Source of the DNA: Streptomyces sp. NBC_01237
GTDB taxonomy: Bacteria; Actinomycetota; Actinomycetes; Streptomycetales; Streptomycetaceae
Length of the DNA: 64,000 nucleotides
NCBI RefSeq assembly: GCF_035917275.1
Contig: NZ_CP108508.1
Coordinates: 6,944,001 to 7,008,000 of the forward strand
Reading direction: 5' to 3'
Part shown: positions 1 to 8,125 of the stretch, piece by piece
Layout: each line of letters starts with the position of its first letter
Position numbering within the stretch: the first letter of the stretch is position 1
Notes under the pieces: model-generated
What the model was told of the DNA's origin: nothing
Seen by the model: only the letters and a program-made list of their open reading frames with translations
Database searches by the model: none
Program-made: the position numbers and the translations under genes

Positions 1-330
1 TCCTCGCTCGGCCTGACCGTCGACCCCGTCGTGAACACCTTCAAGGAGACCGAGGGCACCGACTCGGCGCTCATCGGCCTGGAGAACGCCGAGAAGCTCA
101 AGGACAGCGACCTCGTCTTCACGTTCTACACGGACGACAAGACCCGTAAGGAGACCGAGGCGCAGCCGCTGTACGGCGCGATCCCCGCGGTCAAGAAGGG
201 CGCCGTCGTCGCGAGCGACGACAACTCCTTCGTCACGGCCTCCTCGATCATCAACCCGCTGACCGTCCCGTGGACGATCGAGCGCTACCTGCCGATCATC
301 GACAAGGCCGTCGCCACCGCCGGCAAGTAA
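1..330 (+). CDS. Iron-siderophore ABC transporter substrate-binding protein, C-terminal fragment
   Basis: The reading frame is open from the first base, so the 5' end and the lipoprotein signal lie outside the window. The 109 visible residues look like the C-terminal lobe of a FepB/FhuD-type binding protein: an Asp-rich segment, then a block near 'PLYGAIPAVKKG' and a final helix of 'IERYLPIIDKAV' type. The family captures Fe(III)-siderophore outside the membrane and hands it to a FecCD permease. Two such permeases follow 24 nt downstream, which supports the call. Which siderophore it binds cannot be told from this fragment. Confidence 0.85.
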   Translation, partial: SSLGLTVDPVVNTFKETEGTDSALIGLENAEKLKDSDLVFTFYTDDKTRKETEAQPLYGAIPAVKKGAVVASDDNSFVTASSIINPLTVPWTIERYLPIIDKAVATAGK

Positions 331-354
331 GGCACCGGGGCACCCCGCACACCC

Positions 355-1392
355 ATGGCAACCACCACGGTCGCACCGCCGAGCGGCGCCGGTACGTCGC
401 GTACCGGCGCCGCTCGGCTGGCGTTCCTCCTGCTCCTGGGGCTCGCCGCCCTGGCGCTCGCCCTGTGCGCGAGCGTCATGTTCGGCAGCCGCAGCACCTC
501 GCTCGGCGATGTCATCGACGTGCTCACCGGCACCGCCGACCCCAACGTCACCACCATCGTCGAGAGCCGCTATCCGCGAACCGCGCTCGGTGTCCTGGCC
601 GGACTCTGCCTCGCCGTCGCGGGCACCCTCATGCAGGGCGTCTCCCGCAACCCGCTGGCGGAACCGGGCCTGCTCGGCATCAACGCGGGCGCGTCCGCGA
701 GCATCGTCGCCGCGACCGCCTGGTTCGGCGCGTCCGGCTCCACCGACACCATGTGGTGGGCGCTCCCCGGTGCGCTGATCGCCGGAGTGCTCGTCCATGT
801 CATCGGCTCCGCCGGTACCGGAACGAGCGTGGTGCGACTGGTGCTGGCCGGTGCGGTCCTCTCCGCCGTGCTCATGGCGTTCATCCAGGCGGTGACCCTC
901 AGCAAGCCGCAGGTGTTCGACAGCTACCGCTACTGGGTCGTCGGAGCCCTCGGCGGCCGCGATTTCGACGTCTTCTGGTCCGTGTTCCCGTTCGCCGCGG
1001 TCGGCTTCCTCCTCGCCCTGGCGCTGGGCCCCGGCCTCAACGCGCTCGCGCTCGGTGACGCGATGGCCGTCTCGCTCGGCTCGCACCCGGCCCGGATCCG
1101 CGGCGGCGGTCTGCTGGCCGCCACCCTGCTGAGCGCCGCCGCGACCGCGGCCGTCGGCCCGATCGCCTTCGTCGGCCTCGCGGTTCCCCATGTCGTACGC
1201 GCCCTGGCCGGCATCGACTTCCGGGTCCAGATCGTCTTCTCCGCGCTCGCGGGGCCCACCCTGCTGCTCCTCGCCGACGTGGTGGGACGGGTCGTCATGC
1301 GGCCCACCGAACTCATGGTCGGCGTGGTGACCGCGTTCATCGGCGCGCCCGCACTGCTCATCGCCGTACGCCGGATGAGGGGCACCACATGA
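355..1392 (+). CDS. FecCD-family iron-siderophore ABC transporter permease
   Basis: A 345-residue, very hydrophobic protein with about nine to ten membrane segments. It carries the family hallmarks 'GVSRNPLAEPGLLGINAG' in the first third and 'GPIAFVGLAVPHVVR' near residue 270, the cytoplasmic loop that contacts the ATPase. It would form one half of the membrane channel for a ferric siderophore. The ATG follows the binding-protein stop by 24 nt, and the stop overlaps the next permease in ATGA, so the genes should be co-translated. Confidence 0.95.
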   Translation: MATTTVAPPSGAGTSRTGAARLAFLLLLGLAALALALCASVMFGSRSTSLGDVIDVLTGTADPNVTTIVESRYPRTALGVLAGLCLAVAGTLMQGVSRNPLAEPGLLGINAGASASIVAATAWFGASGSTDTMWWALPGALIAGVLVHVIGSAGTGTSVVRLVLAGAVLSAVLMAFIQAVTLSKPQVFDSYRYWVVGALGGRDFDVFWSVFPFAAVGFLLALALGPGLNALALGDAMAVSLGSHPARIRGGGLLAATLLSAAATAAVGPIAFVGLAVPHVVRALAGIDFRVQIVFSALAGPTLLLLADVVGRVVMRPTELMVGVVTAFIGAPALLIAVRRMRGTT

Positions 1393-2501
1393 CCACCACC
1401 CGGGAATCCACCACGAGCCCCGCGCCGGGTCCCGAGGGGCCCGCCCCGCGGTCGGCCCCGCGGTCGGCCCCGCCCAAGGGCTTCCTCACGATCGGCCGCC
1501 ATGTGGCGATCCCCGTGCGGCGGGTCTCCGTCGTCGCGGCGGCCGTGCTCCTCGTCCTCGTCGTCGTGGCCGCCGTCGCGACCCTGTCCATGGGGCGGCT
1601 GGGCGTCGACCTGGCCGATCTGCCCGCCGCGCTGACGGGTGACGCCGAGGGCAAGAACCGTTTCGTACTGAACCGGCTGCGCGGCCCCCGGCTGACGGTA
1701 GCCCTCGGCACCGGCGCCGCGCTCGGGCTGTCCGGCGCGCTGTTCCAGTCCGTCACCCGCAACCCGCTCGGCAGCCCCGACGTGATCGGCCTGGCGGCCG
1801 GTGCCGGGGCGGGCGCCGCCATCTCCGCGCTGGTGTTCCCCGACACGGTCCCGGTGGCCGTCGGCGCCCTCGTCGGAGCGATCCTCGCGATGGCCCTCGT
1901 GTACGTGTCCACCGGCACCGGCTTCCGCAATCCGGCGCGGCTCGTCGTGGCCGGGATCGGGGTCGCCGCGATCGGCGCCGCCATCACCCAGTACGTCGTG
2001 TACGCGATGGAGCGGGACAAGGCGTCCGTCCTCACCGCCTACGTCAACGGCAGCCTGGCCGCCCGCTCCTGGAGCGACGCGACCACCATCTGGCTGGTCC
2101 TGCTCGTGGTGGCCCCGCTGACCGCCCTGATCGGCCGGCGGCTGGACATCGGCGAGATGGGTGACGACCTCGCCGAAGGTCTGGGGTCCGAGCCGAAGCG
2201 GACGAAGACGGTCGCCGTCGTCCTCGCGATCGTGCTCTCCGCCGCGTCCGTCAGCGTGGCCGGGCCCGTCGCCTTCATCGCCCTGACGGCTCCCCAGATC
2301 GCCAAGCGCGTCACCCGTGTGTCCGGCCCCCACCTGCTGCTGTCCGCCCTGACCGGCTCGCTGCTGCTCGTGGCGGCCGATCTCTGTGCCCAGCAGCTCC
2401 CGCTGTTCGAGGACCTGCCGGTCGGCATCTACACGATGGCGATCGGGGGCGCGTACCTCGGGTATCTGCTGGTCCGTGAATGGCGCAGGGGAGTGCTGTA
2501 A
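1389..2501 (+). CDS. FecCD-family iron-siderophore ABC transporter permease, second subunit
   Basis: A 370-residue paralogue of the preceding permease. A basic, Pro-rich cytoplasmic N-terminus of about 45 residues precedes the membrane segments. The motif 'SVTRNPLGSPDVIGLAAG' and the coupling loop 'GPVAFIALTAPQIAKR' are present. With its neighbour it would make a heterodimeric channel. No ABC ATPase follows. The next gene encodes an unrelated soluble protein, so the ATPase must be encoded elsewhere or shared with another importer. Confidence 0.95.
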   Translation: MTTTRESTTSPAPGPEGPAPRSAPRSAPPKGFLTIGRHVAIPVRRVSVVAAAVLLVLVVVAAVATLSMGRLGVDLADLPAALTGDAEGKNRFVLNRLRGPRLTVALGTGAALGLSGALFQSVTRNPLGSPDVIGLAAGAGAGAAISALVFPDTVPVAVGALVGAILAMALVYVSTGTGFRNPARLVVAGIGVAAIGAAITQYVVYAMERDKASVLTAYVNGSLAARSWSDATTIWLVLLVVAPLTALIGRRLDIGEMGDDLAEGLGSEPKRTKTVAVVLAIVLSAASVSVAGPVAFIALTAPQIAKRVTRVSGPHLLLSALTGSLLLVAADLCAQQLPLFEDLPVGIYTMAIGGAYLGYLLVREWRRGVL

Positions 2502-3097
2502 TGGCGTCCGCCGACCGCGGCGACTGGTCTCGTACAGGTTCGTCGGCCATACTGCGCGCCGTGGAGCAGAGCATAGATTCGAACACGAAACCCGAGTTCG
2601 CCGCGGGGACCGACCCGGCGTACATCCCCGGCCTGACGGCCCCTTCCGCGGCTCGGACGGAGGAGAAGAAGCCGACGTCGGACGACGATCCCGCAGGCGT
2701 GGACGCGGACGTGGACACGGACACGGATGCGGACGGAGAAGCGGACGCGGATACGTCACCGGAGGCGGACGCCGCCGACGAGGAACCCGAGGCCGAGGCG
2801 GAGAAGGGGGCCGAGGACGGGGCCGTCTTCGAAGTCAGCGACCGCCGCGGTTCGATCCGGGCGGACCGCGAGGGCGTCCGGTTCCGGCTGGACGACCAGG
2901 AGGCCGAGTTCCTGTGGGACGAGATCGGCGCGGTCGAGGTCAAGACCGCCCGCTTCGGCCGCCGGTTCACCGTCACCGTGCATCTGTCGGCGCGCCGTTG
3001 GTTCAACGCCGAGGTCGAGGCGGAGAGCCGGACCCGGCTCAAGGAATGGCCGGGTGAGCTCGACACCGTTCTGGACGCCTACTTCGAGGAGTCCTGA
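2501..3097 (+). CDS. Hypothetical acidic protein downstream of siderophore permeases
   Basis: I do not recognise a named family. The ATG overlaps the permease stop in TAATG. The first ~110 residues are low-complexity and very acidic, with an Asp/Glu/Ala-rich run near residues 65-110. The last ~90 residues look folded: alternating hydrophobic strands, a 'FLWDEIGAVEV' segment and a C-terminal helix. An alternative start is GTG 2561. It has a CATACT -10 hexamer at 2549-2554, six bases upstream, so a separate leaderless transcript could begin there. It ends before a strong convergent terminator. Confidence 0.7.
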   Translation: MASADRGDWSRTGSSAILRAVEQSIDSNTKPEFAAGTDPAYIPGLTAPSAARTEEKKPTSDDDPAGVDADVDTDTDADGEADADTSPEADAADEEPEAEAEKGAEDGAVFEVSDRRGSIRADREGVRFRLDDQEAEFLWDEIGAVEVKTARFGRRFTVTVHLSARRWFNAEVEAESRTRLKEWPGELDTVLDAYFEES

Positions 3098-3123
3098 GCG
3101 ACGGCTCCGGCTCCGACCGCGAG

Positions 3124-3180
3124 CGGCCGGGTGCGGCAGCCGGGCGGGGCACTTCCCGGCGCGGCTGCCGCACCCGGCCG
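3124..3180. terminator. Bidirectional terminator hairpin between convergent genes
   Basis: The arms 3124-3142 and 3162-3180 are a perfect 19-bp inverted repeat beginning CGGCCGGGTGCGG. The loop is 19 nt. It sits between the siderophore operon and the convergent response regulator, and there is no clear U-tract. GC-rich stems without a U-tract are common as terminators in Streptomyces. Confidence 0.8.
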
Positions 3181-3209
3181 CCGTGCCGGTCCACCGTGCC
3201 CGCCTGCCG

Positions 3210-3854
3210 TCATGACTCCAGACAGCGCAGGACGGCCAGCACCCGGCGGCTGTACCCCGTGGTGTGCGACAGCCCGAACTTGTCGAAGACCGCGTGGAGG
3301 TTCTTCTCGACCGCGCTCAGCGAGAGGTGCAACTGCTGCGCGATCGCCGTGTTGGTACGCCCCTGGGCCAGCTCCTCCAGCACCGTCCTCTCACGGGGCG
3401 TGAGCCGGGCCGGCGGGTCGCTGTGCGTCGTACGGATCACCAACTGCCGTACGACCTCCGGGTCGAGGACGGCCCCGCCCGCCCGGATCCGCTCCAGCGC
3501 GTCCAGGAACTCCTCGACCTGCGCGACCCGGTCCTTGAGCAGATAGCCGACCCGCTCGGCGCCCGCGGCCGGCAGCTGGGCCGCGTAGCTGCGCTCCACA
3601 TGCTGGGAGAGCACCAGGACACCGACCTCCGGCCGGCGCTCGCGGACCTCCAGCGCGGCCCGCAGCCCCTCGTCCGTGTGGGTCGGCGGCATCCGGATGT
3701 CCACCACGACGATGTCCGGCGTCCGGCCCTCGACCTCGCGGATCAGGGCCGTTCCGTCGCCCACGGCGGCCAGGACCTGATGGCCCTCCTCCGCGAGCAG
3801 CCGGACCAGGCCCTCCCGCAGCAGGGTCGAGTCCTCGGCGAGCATCACACGCAC
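3210..3854 (-). CDS. NarL/FixJ-family response regulator
   Basis: A 214-residue two-component regulator. The receiver domain (about 1-120) has the acidic pair E7/D8, the phospho-acceptor D52 in 'VVVDIRMPP', S83 and K107 in 'YLLKDR'. A LuxR-type helix-turn-helix follows (about 148-210; 'LTPRERTVLEELAQGRTNTAIAQ'). Start GTG 3854 gives the usual family N-terminus 'VRVMLAEDS' and overlaps the end of the kinase gene by 10 nt. GTG 3848 and ATG 3845 are less likely. Its partner kinase is frameshifted, so its phosphorylation source in this strain is uncertain. Confidence 0.93.
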   Translation of the reverse strand: MRVMLAEDSTLLREGLVRLLAEEGHQVLAAVGDGTALIREVEGRTPDIVVVDIRMPPTHTDEGLRAALEVRERRPEVGVLVLSQHVERSYAAQLPAAGAERVGYLLKDRVAQVEEFLDALERIRAGGAVLDPEVVRQLVIRTTHSDPPARLTPRERTVLEELAQGRTNTAIAQQLHLSLSAVEKNLHAVFDKFGLSHTTGYSRRVLAVLRCLES

Positions 3855-4902
3855 GGCAGCTCCGCGATGATGGTGGTGGGACCCCCTGGGGGGCTGTCGA
3901 CGCGCAGCCGTCCGTCGAGCGCGGCGACCCGGTCGCGCAGCCCGCTCAGCCCGCTGCCCGCCGGGTCGGCGCCGCCCCGGCCGTCGTCCTCGATCCGCAC
4001 GGTCAGCAGGGACCGTTCGCCCGTCAGGCGCACCTGGACGCACCCGGCGCCGGAGTGCTTGGCCGCGTTGGTCACGGCCTCGGACACCACGAAGTACGCG
4101 GCGGTCTCGACCGGCCGCGGCAGCGTCGGGGGCAGCGCGAACTCCATGCGCAGCGGAATGGAGCACCGCTGCGCGACGCCTCCGAGCGCCTCCTGGAGCC
4201 CCAGGCTGTCCAGCGCCGTCGGACAGACCCGCCAGGCCACGTCCCGCAGCTCGGTGAGCACGTCCCTGGACTCCTGGTGCGCCTGCTCCAGGAGCGCCCC
4301 GGCCTGTTCGGGCGTCCGGTTGCGGCGGGCCCGGCCCAGCAGCATGGCCAGCGCCACCAGACGCTGCTGCACCCCGTCGTGGAGATCGCGCTCGATGCGC
4401 CGGCGCTCGGCGTCGACCGCCCGGAGCACGGCGGCCCGGCTGGCGGCCAGCACCGCCCCGACGGCCGGCAGACCGAGCACGACCGTGCACAGCATCCCGC
4501 GTACGTCCGGGCGGCGAGATAGCGCAGGGCCCGCAGGTCCTCGTCCGCACGGGCGCCGCGGGGAGGGAACCGGTCGCCGAAGAAGACGACGCGCCGCGCC
4601 CGCTCCGGCCCCACCAGCCGCCGTGCCCCCGCGCCCAGCGCGGCCCGAGCCCTGTCGCGGGTGTGCGGCCGGAGGAGGAAGGGGCCCAGCAGGGTGCCTG
4701 GACCGGCGAAGTACAGCAGCCCGAGGAAGGAGGTGCCGCAGCCGAGCAGGACCCCCACGGCCCGGCGTGCCCGTCCGGGCCGGTGCGCCACCCTGTCGAT
4801 CCGCTCGTCGCTGTCCGGCACGGAAGGCGAGGCCGGCCGCGCTGCGGGGCGCGGGCAAGATCGTCCGGTCGCACCGTCGTCCGGAGCCGGAGCCGGGGTC
4901 AC
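3845..4902 (-). pseudogene. NarL-type sensor histidine kinase, interrupted by a -1 frameshift
   Basis: Two minus-strand frames together make one kinase. The first, from GTG 4902 (overlapping the DedA stop as GTGA), encodes a hydrophobic sensor region ending '...YLAARTYAG' near 4498. The second resumes at 'MLCTVVLGLPAVGAVLAAS' and carries the HisKA_3 box 'RRRIERDLHDGVQQR' and an HATPase domain ('SEAVTNAAKHSG', 'DDGRGG', 'GSGLSGLRDRV'). Adding one G to the GGG run at about 4496-4499 would join them into a ~352-residue protein. This may be a sequencing error in a homopolymer or a true inactivating mutation; the sequence alone cannot decide. Confidence 0.8.
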
Positions 4903-5561
4903 GGGGTGCGGCGGTGCTGGTCCCGTTTGCGGCCCCGGACGCGTACGGCCACGTAACCGACCACGGCGAGCAGCACCAGGGCGAGCACGACCTTGGACAG
5001 GACGCCGACGTACGTCTCCACCAGGTCCCACTGGTCCCCGAGCCAGTAGCCCGCCATCACCAGGACCGTATTCCACAGCAGGCTGCCCGCCGTCGTCAGC
5101 GCGACGAACGTGGGCAGCGGCATGCGCTCGACTCCCGCGGGCACGGAGATCAGGCTCCGGAAGACCGGCACCATGCGCCCGAGGAGGACCGCCTTGGTGC
5201 CGTGCCGGGCGAACCACTGCTCCGTACGCTCCAGGTCGGAGACCTTGACCAGGGGCAGCTTCGCCCAGAACCTGCGCATCCGCTCACGGCCGAACACCCG
5301 CCCGATCCCGTACAGGACGACCGCGCCGACGACCGAGCCGAGCGTGGTCCAGAACAGCGCGGACGCCAGGCTCAGCACTCCCTGCGACGCGGCGAAACCG
5401 GTCAGCGGGAGGATGATCTCGCTGGGCAGCGGCGGGAACAGGTTCTCCAGCGCGATGGCCAGACCGGCACCCGGCCCGCCGAGGGTGTCGACGAGACCGG
5501 CGGCCCAGCCCGCGATGCCGCCCGCGGGTTCCTGCGCGGCAGCTGACAGTACGAGGTCCAT
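4899..5561 (-). CDS. DedA-family membrane protein
   Basis: A 220-residue integral membrane protein of the DedA/SNARE-associated (VTT) family, linked to lipid-carrier flipping and membrane homeostasis. It shows the N-terminal acidic motif 'ENLFPPLPSEIILP' and the later 'GRMVPVFRSLISVPAG' motif with its conserved arginines, plus several membrane segments. ATG 5561 is preceded by GGAGAG at a good distance. An in-frame upstream start at 5621 adds a non-membrane stretch and is less likely. The stop overlaps the kinase start. Confidence 0.92.
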   Translation of the reverse strand: MDLVLSAAAQEPAGGIAGWAAGLVDTLGGPGAGLAIALENLFPPLPSEIILPLTGFAASQGVLSLASALFWTTLGSVVGAVVLYGIGRVFGRERMRRFWAKLPLVKVSDLERTEQWFARHGTKAVLLGRMVPVFRSLISVPAGVERMPLPTFVALTTAGSLLWNTVLVMAGYWLGDQWDLVETYVGVLSKVVLALVLLAVVGYVAVRVRGRKRDQHRRTP

Positions 5562-5777
5562 GTACGGGCTCTCCAGGGTGACGGTAGGGCTCGCGGGACA
5601 TCGGCCGCGACATACCGTCAACGCTAGGAACCGCAGATCAGTGCCGGTATGAGGTCATCCGTCGAGCCACCCTGCGGTTTCCCGCACCCCTGCCGAGGGG
5701 GCGCGGGGGACCGCAGGGCGTCACACGTGGCCGGGGCCGGTCGCGGCCGGTCGCGGGGACCGGCGCCGCCCCCGGAC

Positions 5778-6662
5778 TCACGCCTCGTCGAGGACCACCG
5801 AACGGGAGAGGTGGCGCGGCAGGTCCGGGTCGAGACCGCGTGCCGCCGCCCGAGCGATCGCCAGCCGCTGTACGCGTACGAGGTCGGCCAGCGGGTCCAG
5901 GTCGCTCTGCACCCAGCGGGCGCCCGTGGCGAGCACCTGCTCCGCCAGGCCCTCCGGCGCGGTGCCGAACATCCAGGTCGCCGTACCGGCGGTGGCGATG
6001 CTGATGGGGCCGTGGCGGTACTCCATCGCCGGGTACGACTCGGTCCAGGACAGCGACGCCTCCTTCATCTTCAGCGCCGCCTCGTTGGCGAGCCCGACCG
6101 TCCAGCCCTGGCCCAGGAACGAGAACTGGGTGCAGTCCACCAGCCCTTCCGGCAGCGGCTCGGCGAGCGCGGTCTCCGCGTCCCGCACCGCGTCCTCGGT
6201 GTGCAGCCCGAGGTGGGCGCGGAGCAGGGTGAGGACGGTGGTGGCGAAGCGCGTCTGGACGACGGACCGCTCGTCGGCGAATTCGAGGACGACGACATCG
6301 TCCGCCGCCGACATCACCGGGGTCTCGGGATCGGCGGTGATGGCCACCGTGCGGGTCGTGCCGCGCAGCCGGGTCAGCAGCTCCAGGACCTCGGTCGTGG
6401 TTCCCGAGCGGGTGAGGGCGACGACCCGGTCGTAGGAGCGGCCGAAGGGGAACTCCGAGGCGGCGAAGGCGTCCGACTCGCCCTGGCCGGAGTTCTCGCG
6501 CAGCGAGGCGTACGCCTGCGCCATGTAGAACGAGGTTCCGCAGCCGACGACCGCGATGCGCTCACCGGCCGCGGGCAGGGCCGCCGTGTGGTCTCCGGCG
6601 AGCTTGGCGGCACGGCGCCAGCAGTCGGGCTGGCTGGCTGTCTCGGTCTCTACATACGACAC
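5778..6662 (-). CDS. SIS-domain sugar isomerase/aldolase-type protein
   Basis: A 294-residue protein with two SIS (sugar isomerase) subdomains, as in AgaS/FrlB and the GlmS C-terminal half. Visible motifs are 'VVGCGTSFYMAQAYASL', 'ALTRSGTTTEVLELL' and 'EASLSWTESYPAMEYRHGPISI', the usual phospho-sugar pocket segments. It should isomerise or deaminate an amino-sugar phosphate in the cytoplasm. GTG 6662 is chosen because upstream residues lack family character. It diverges from a DeoR regulator that probably controls it. The exact substrate is unknown. Confidence 0.85.
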   Translation of the reverse strand: MSYVETETASQPDCWRRAAKLAGDHTAALPAAGERIAVVGCGTSFYMAQAYASLRENSGQGESDAFAASEFPFGRSYDRVVALTRSGTTTEVLELLTRLRGTTRTVAITADPETPVMSAADDVVVLEFADERSVVQTRFATTVLTLLRAHLGLHTEDAVRDAETALAEPLPEGLVDCTQFSFLGQGWTVGLANEAALKMKEASLSWTESYPAMEYRHGPISIATAGTATWMFGTAPEGLAEQVLATGARWVQSDLDPLADLVRVQRLAIARAAARGLDPDLPRHLSRSVVLDEA

Positions 6663-6685
6663 GTCTGCACTCCGCTCGGGCGTGG

Positions 6686-6711
6686 TGAATGAAGCATTGA
6701 ATGTTTGATTC
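6686..6711. promoter_or_regulatory. Putative operator between the SIS and DeoR genes
   Basis: TGAATG occurs at 6686-6691 and 6698-6703 (12-bp spacing), followed by TTTGATTC at 6704-6711. This is an unusually AT-rich island just upstream of the SIS gene start. Direct repeats are typical for DeoR-family operators, and the neighbouring regulator is of that family. The assignment is inferred from position and composition only. Confidence 0.4.
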
Positions 6712-6885
6712 TGCACGTTACATGCGCCTATCGAGCAAGAACAAGCATGAGATGGGGGGTGGATCGGTGGCCGGTGTCCCGCCGGGGTCCTGTGCGACGC
6801 TTGCGTCTGTCCGGCCACCGGTGACCGCGTCCCGGTGACCGCGTTCCCGGGGAGCGCGGTGCTCGCGCCGGACGGTGAAGGAGAC

Positions 6886-7689
6886 ATGCTCTTGTCCAGG
6901 GATGCCCGCTGGGACGCTTTGCTCGAACTGGTCGGCAAGAACGGCCGGGTGGAGGTCGACGACGCCGCGGCGACGCTGGACGTGTCGGCCGCGACGATCC
7001 GCCGTGACCTCGACCAGCTCGCCGAGCAGCAGCTGCTCACCCGGACCCGGGGCGGAGCGGTCGCGCACGGTGTCGCCTACGAGCTGGCGCTGCGCTACAA
7101 GGCGGGCCGCCGCGCCCCGGAGAAGCAGGCGATCGGCCGCGCCGTCTCCGAACTGGTCGCGGTCGGCGAGGTGGTCGGCCTGACCGGCGGCACGACGGTG
7201 ACCGAGGTGGCCAGGGCGCTGGCCGTGCGCCCCGACATCGTCGGCGAGACGGGGGCGGCGGCCGGGCAGCCGACCCTGACCGTGGTGACGAACGCGCTCA
7301 ACATCGCGGGCGAGCTGGCGATGCGGCCGCAGATCAAGATGGTCGTGACCGGGGGGGTGGCCAGACCGCAGTCGTACGAGCTGACCGGCCCGCTGGCCGT
7401 CGGTGTGATGAACGAGATCACCCTGGACACCGCCGTGCTGGGCGTCAACGCGATCGACATCGAGCGTGGGGCCTACGTCCATCACGAGGGCGAGGCCAGC
7501 GTCAACCGCCTCCTCGCGGAGCGGGCGCAGCGGGTGGTGGTGGCGGCCGACTCCTCGAAGATCGGCAAGCGGGCGTTCGCGCGCGTCTGCGATCTCGGCC
7601 TGGTCGATGTGCTGGTCACCGACTCCGGTATCACGCCGGACGCGAGGGGCCGGTTCATCGAGGCGGGCGTCGACGTCATCGCCGTCTGA
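6886..7689 (+). CDS. DeoR/GlpR-family transcriptional regulator
   Basis: A 267-residue regulator. The N-terminal winged HTH (about 5-58, with 'GRVEVDDAAATLDVSAATIRRDL') matches the DeoR signature. The remainder is the DeoRC sugar-phosphate sensor domain with 'GLTGGTTVTEVARAL', 'VVTNALNIAGELA', 'VVTGGVARPQSYELTGPLA' and 'VVVAADSSKIGKRAF'. ATG 6886 follows a clear GAAGGAGAC ribosome site, better than the in-frame upstream GTG 6835. It is divergent from the SIS isomerase and is likely its repressor, responding to a phospho-sugar. Confidence 0.92.
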   Translation: MLLSRDARWDALLELVGKNGRVEVDDAAATLDVSAATIRRDLDQLAEQQLLTRTRGGAVAHGVAYELALRYKAGRRAPEKQAIGRAVSELVAVGEVVGLTGGTTVTEVARALAVRPDIVGETGAAAGQPTLTVVTNALNIAGELAMRPQIKMVVTGGVARPQSYELTGPLAVGVMNEITLDTAVLGVNAIDIERGAYVHHEGEASVNRLLAERAQRVVVAADSSKIGKRAFARVCDLGLVDVLVTDSGITPDARGRFIEAGVDVIAV

Positions 7690-8125
7690 GCGGTGCTCCG
7701 TACACGTGGTGCGCAGCCGTGCCCCGTACCCACGGTTCGTACGCACGGTTCGTGCGGCGGTTCGTTCGAGCGGTCCGGGGCCGTGCTCCGTGGCCGCGGT
7801 ATGTGCTGGTGCGCCCGGTGTGTGAAGGGTGTTTGATGCGGCTGTTTTCGGCCATGCTCGGTGGGTAGTCGGCTGAATCCGGTTCGGTCTTCGTCGGCTG
7901 GGCAACTGTCGTGCGGGCTCGTGGAATCGGGTGACATCTCCTGGCTGGTCCGGAAAGTCCCCGGCGTGGCCGAAGGGCTTCGACTCCGGAATGTCACCGT
8001 CGCCCGCCGCAGATGGTGTAAAAGGGGCGGAATGTGGGTGAGGGAGAGGTGATTTCACGCCAGTCGGCCCGCTCGTTGGCCGAGTCCGAACACATGGCCG
8101 GATCGCTGTCGGCATAATCGCGGCT
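7690..8125. other. 436-base intergenic stretch
   Basis: I see no convincing gene. The nonamer (A)CGGTTCGT recurs at 7732, 7745 and 7757 with ~13-bp spacing, a short degenerate tandem repeat just after the DeoR gene. The 3' end carries the promoter of the metallo-hydrolase. Frames here lack family similarity or ribosome sites that I could recognise. Confidence 0.6.
8113..8118 (+). promoter_or_regulatory. -10 element giving a leaderless metallo-hydrolase mRNA
   Basis: CATAAT lies seven bases before ATG 8126, so transcription should begin at or next to the start codon. No ribosome site precedes the ATG. The -35 is weak. Confidence 0.55.
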
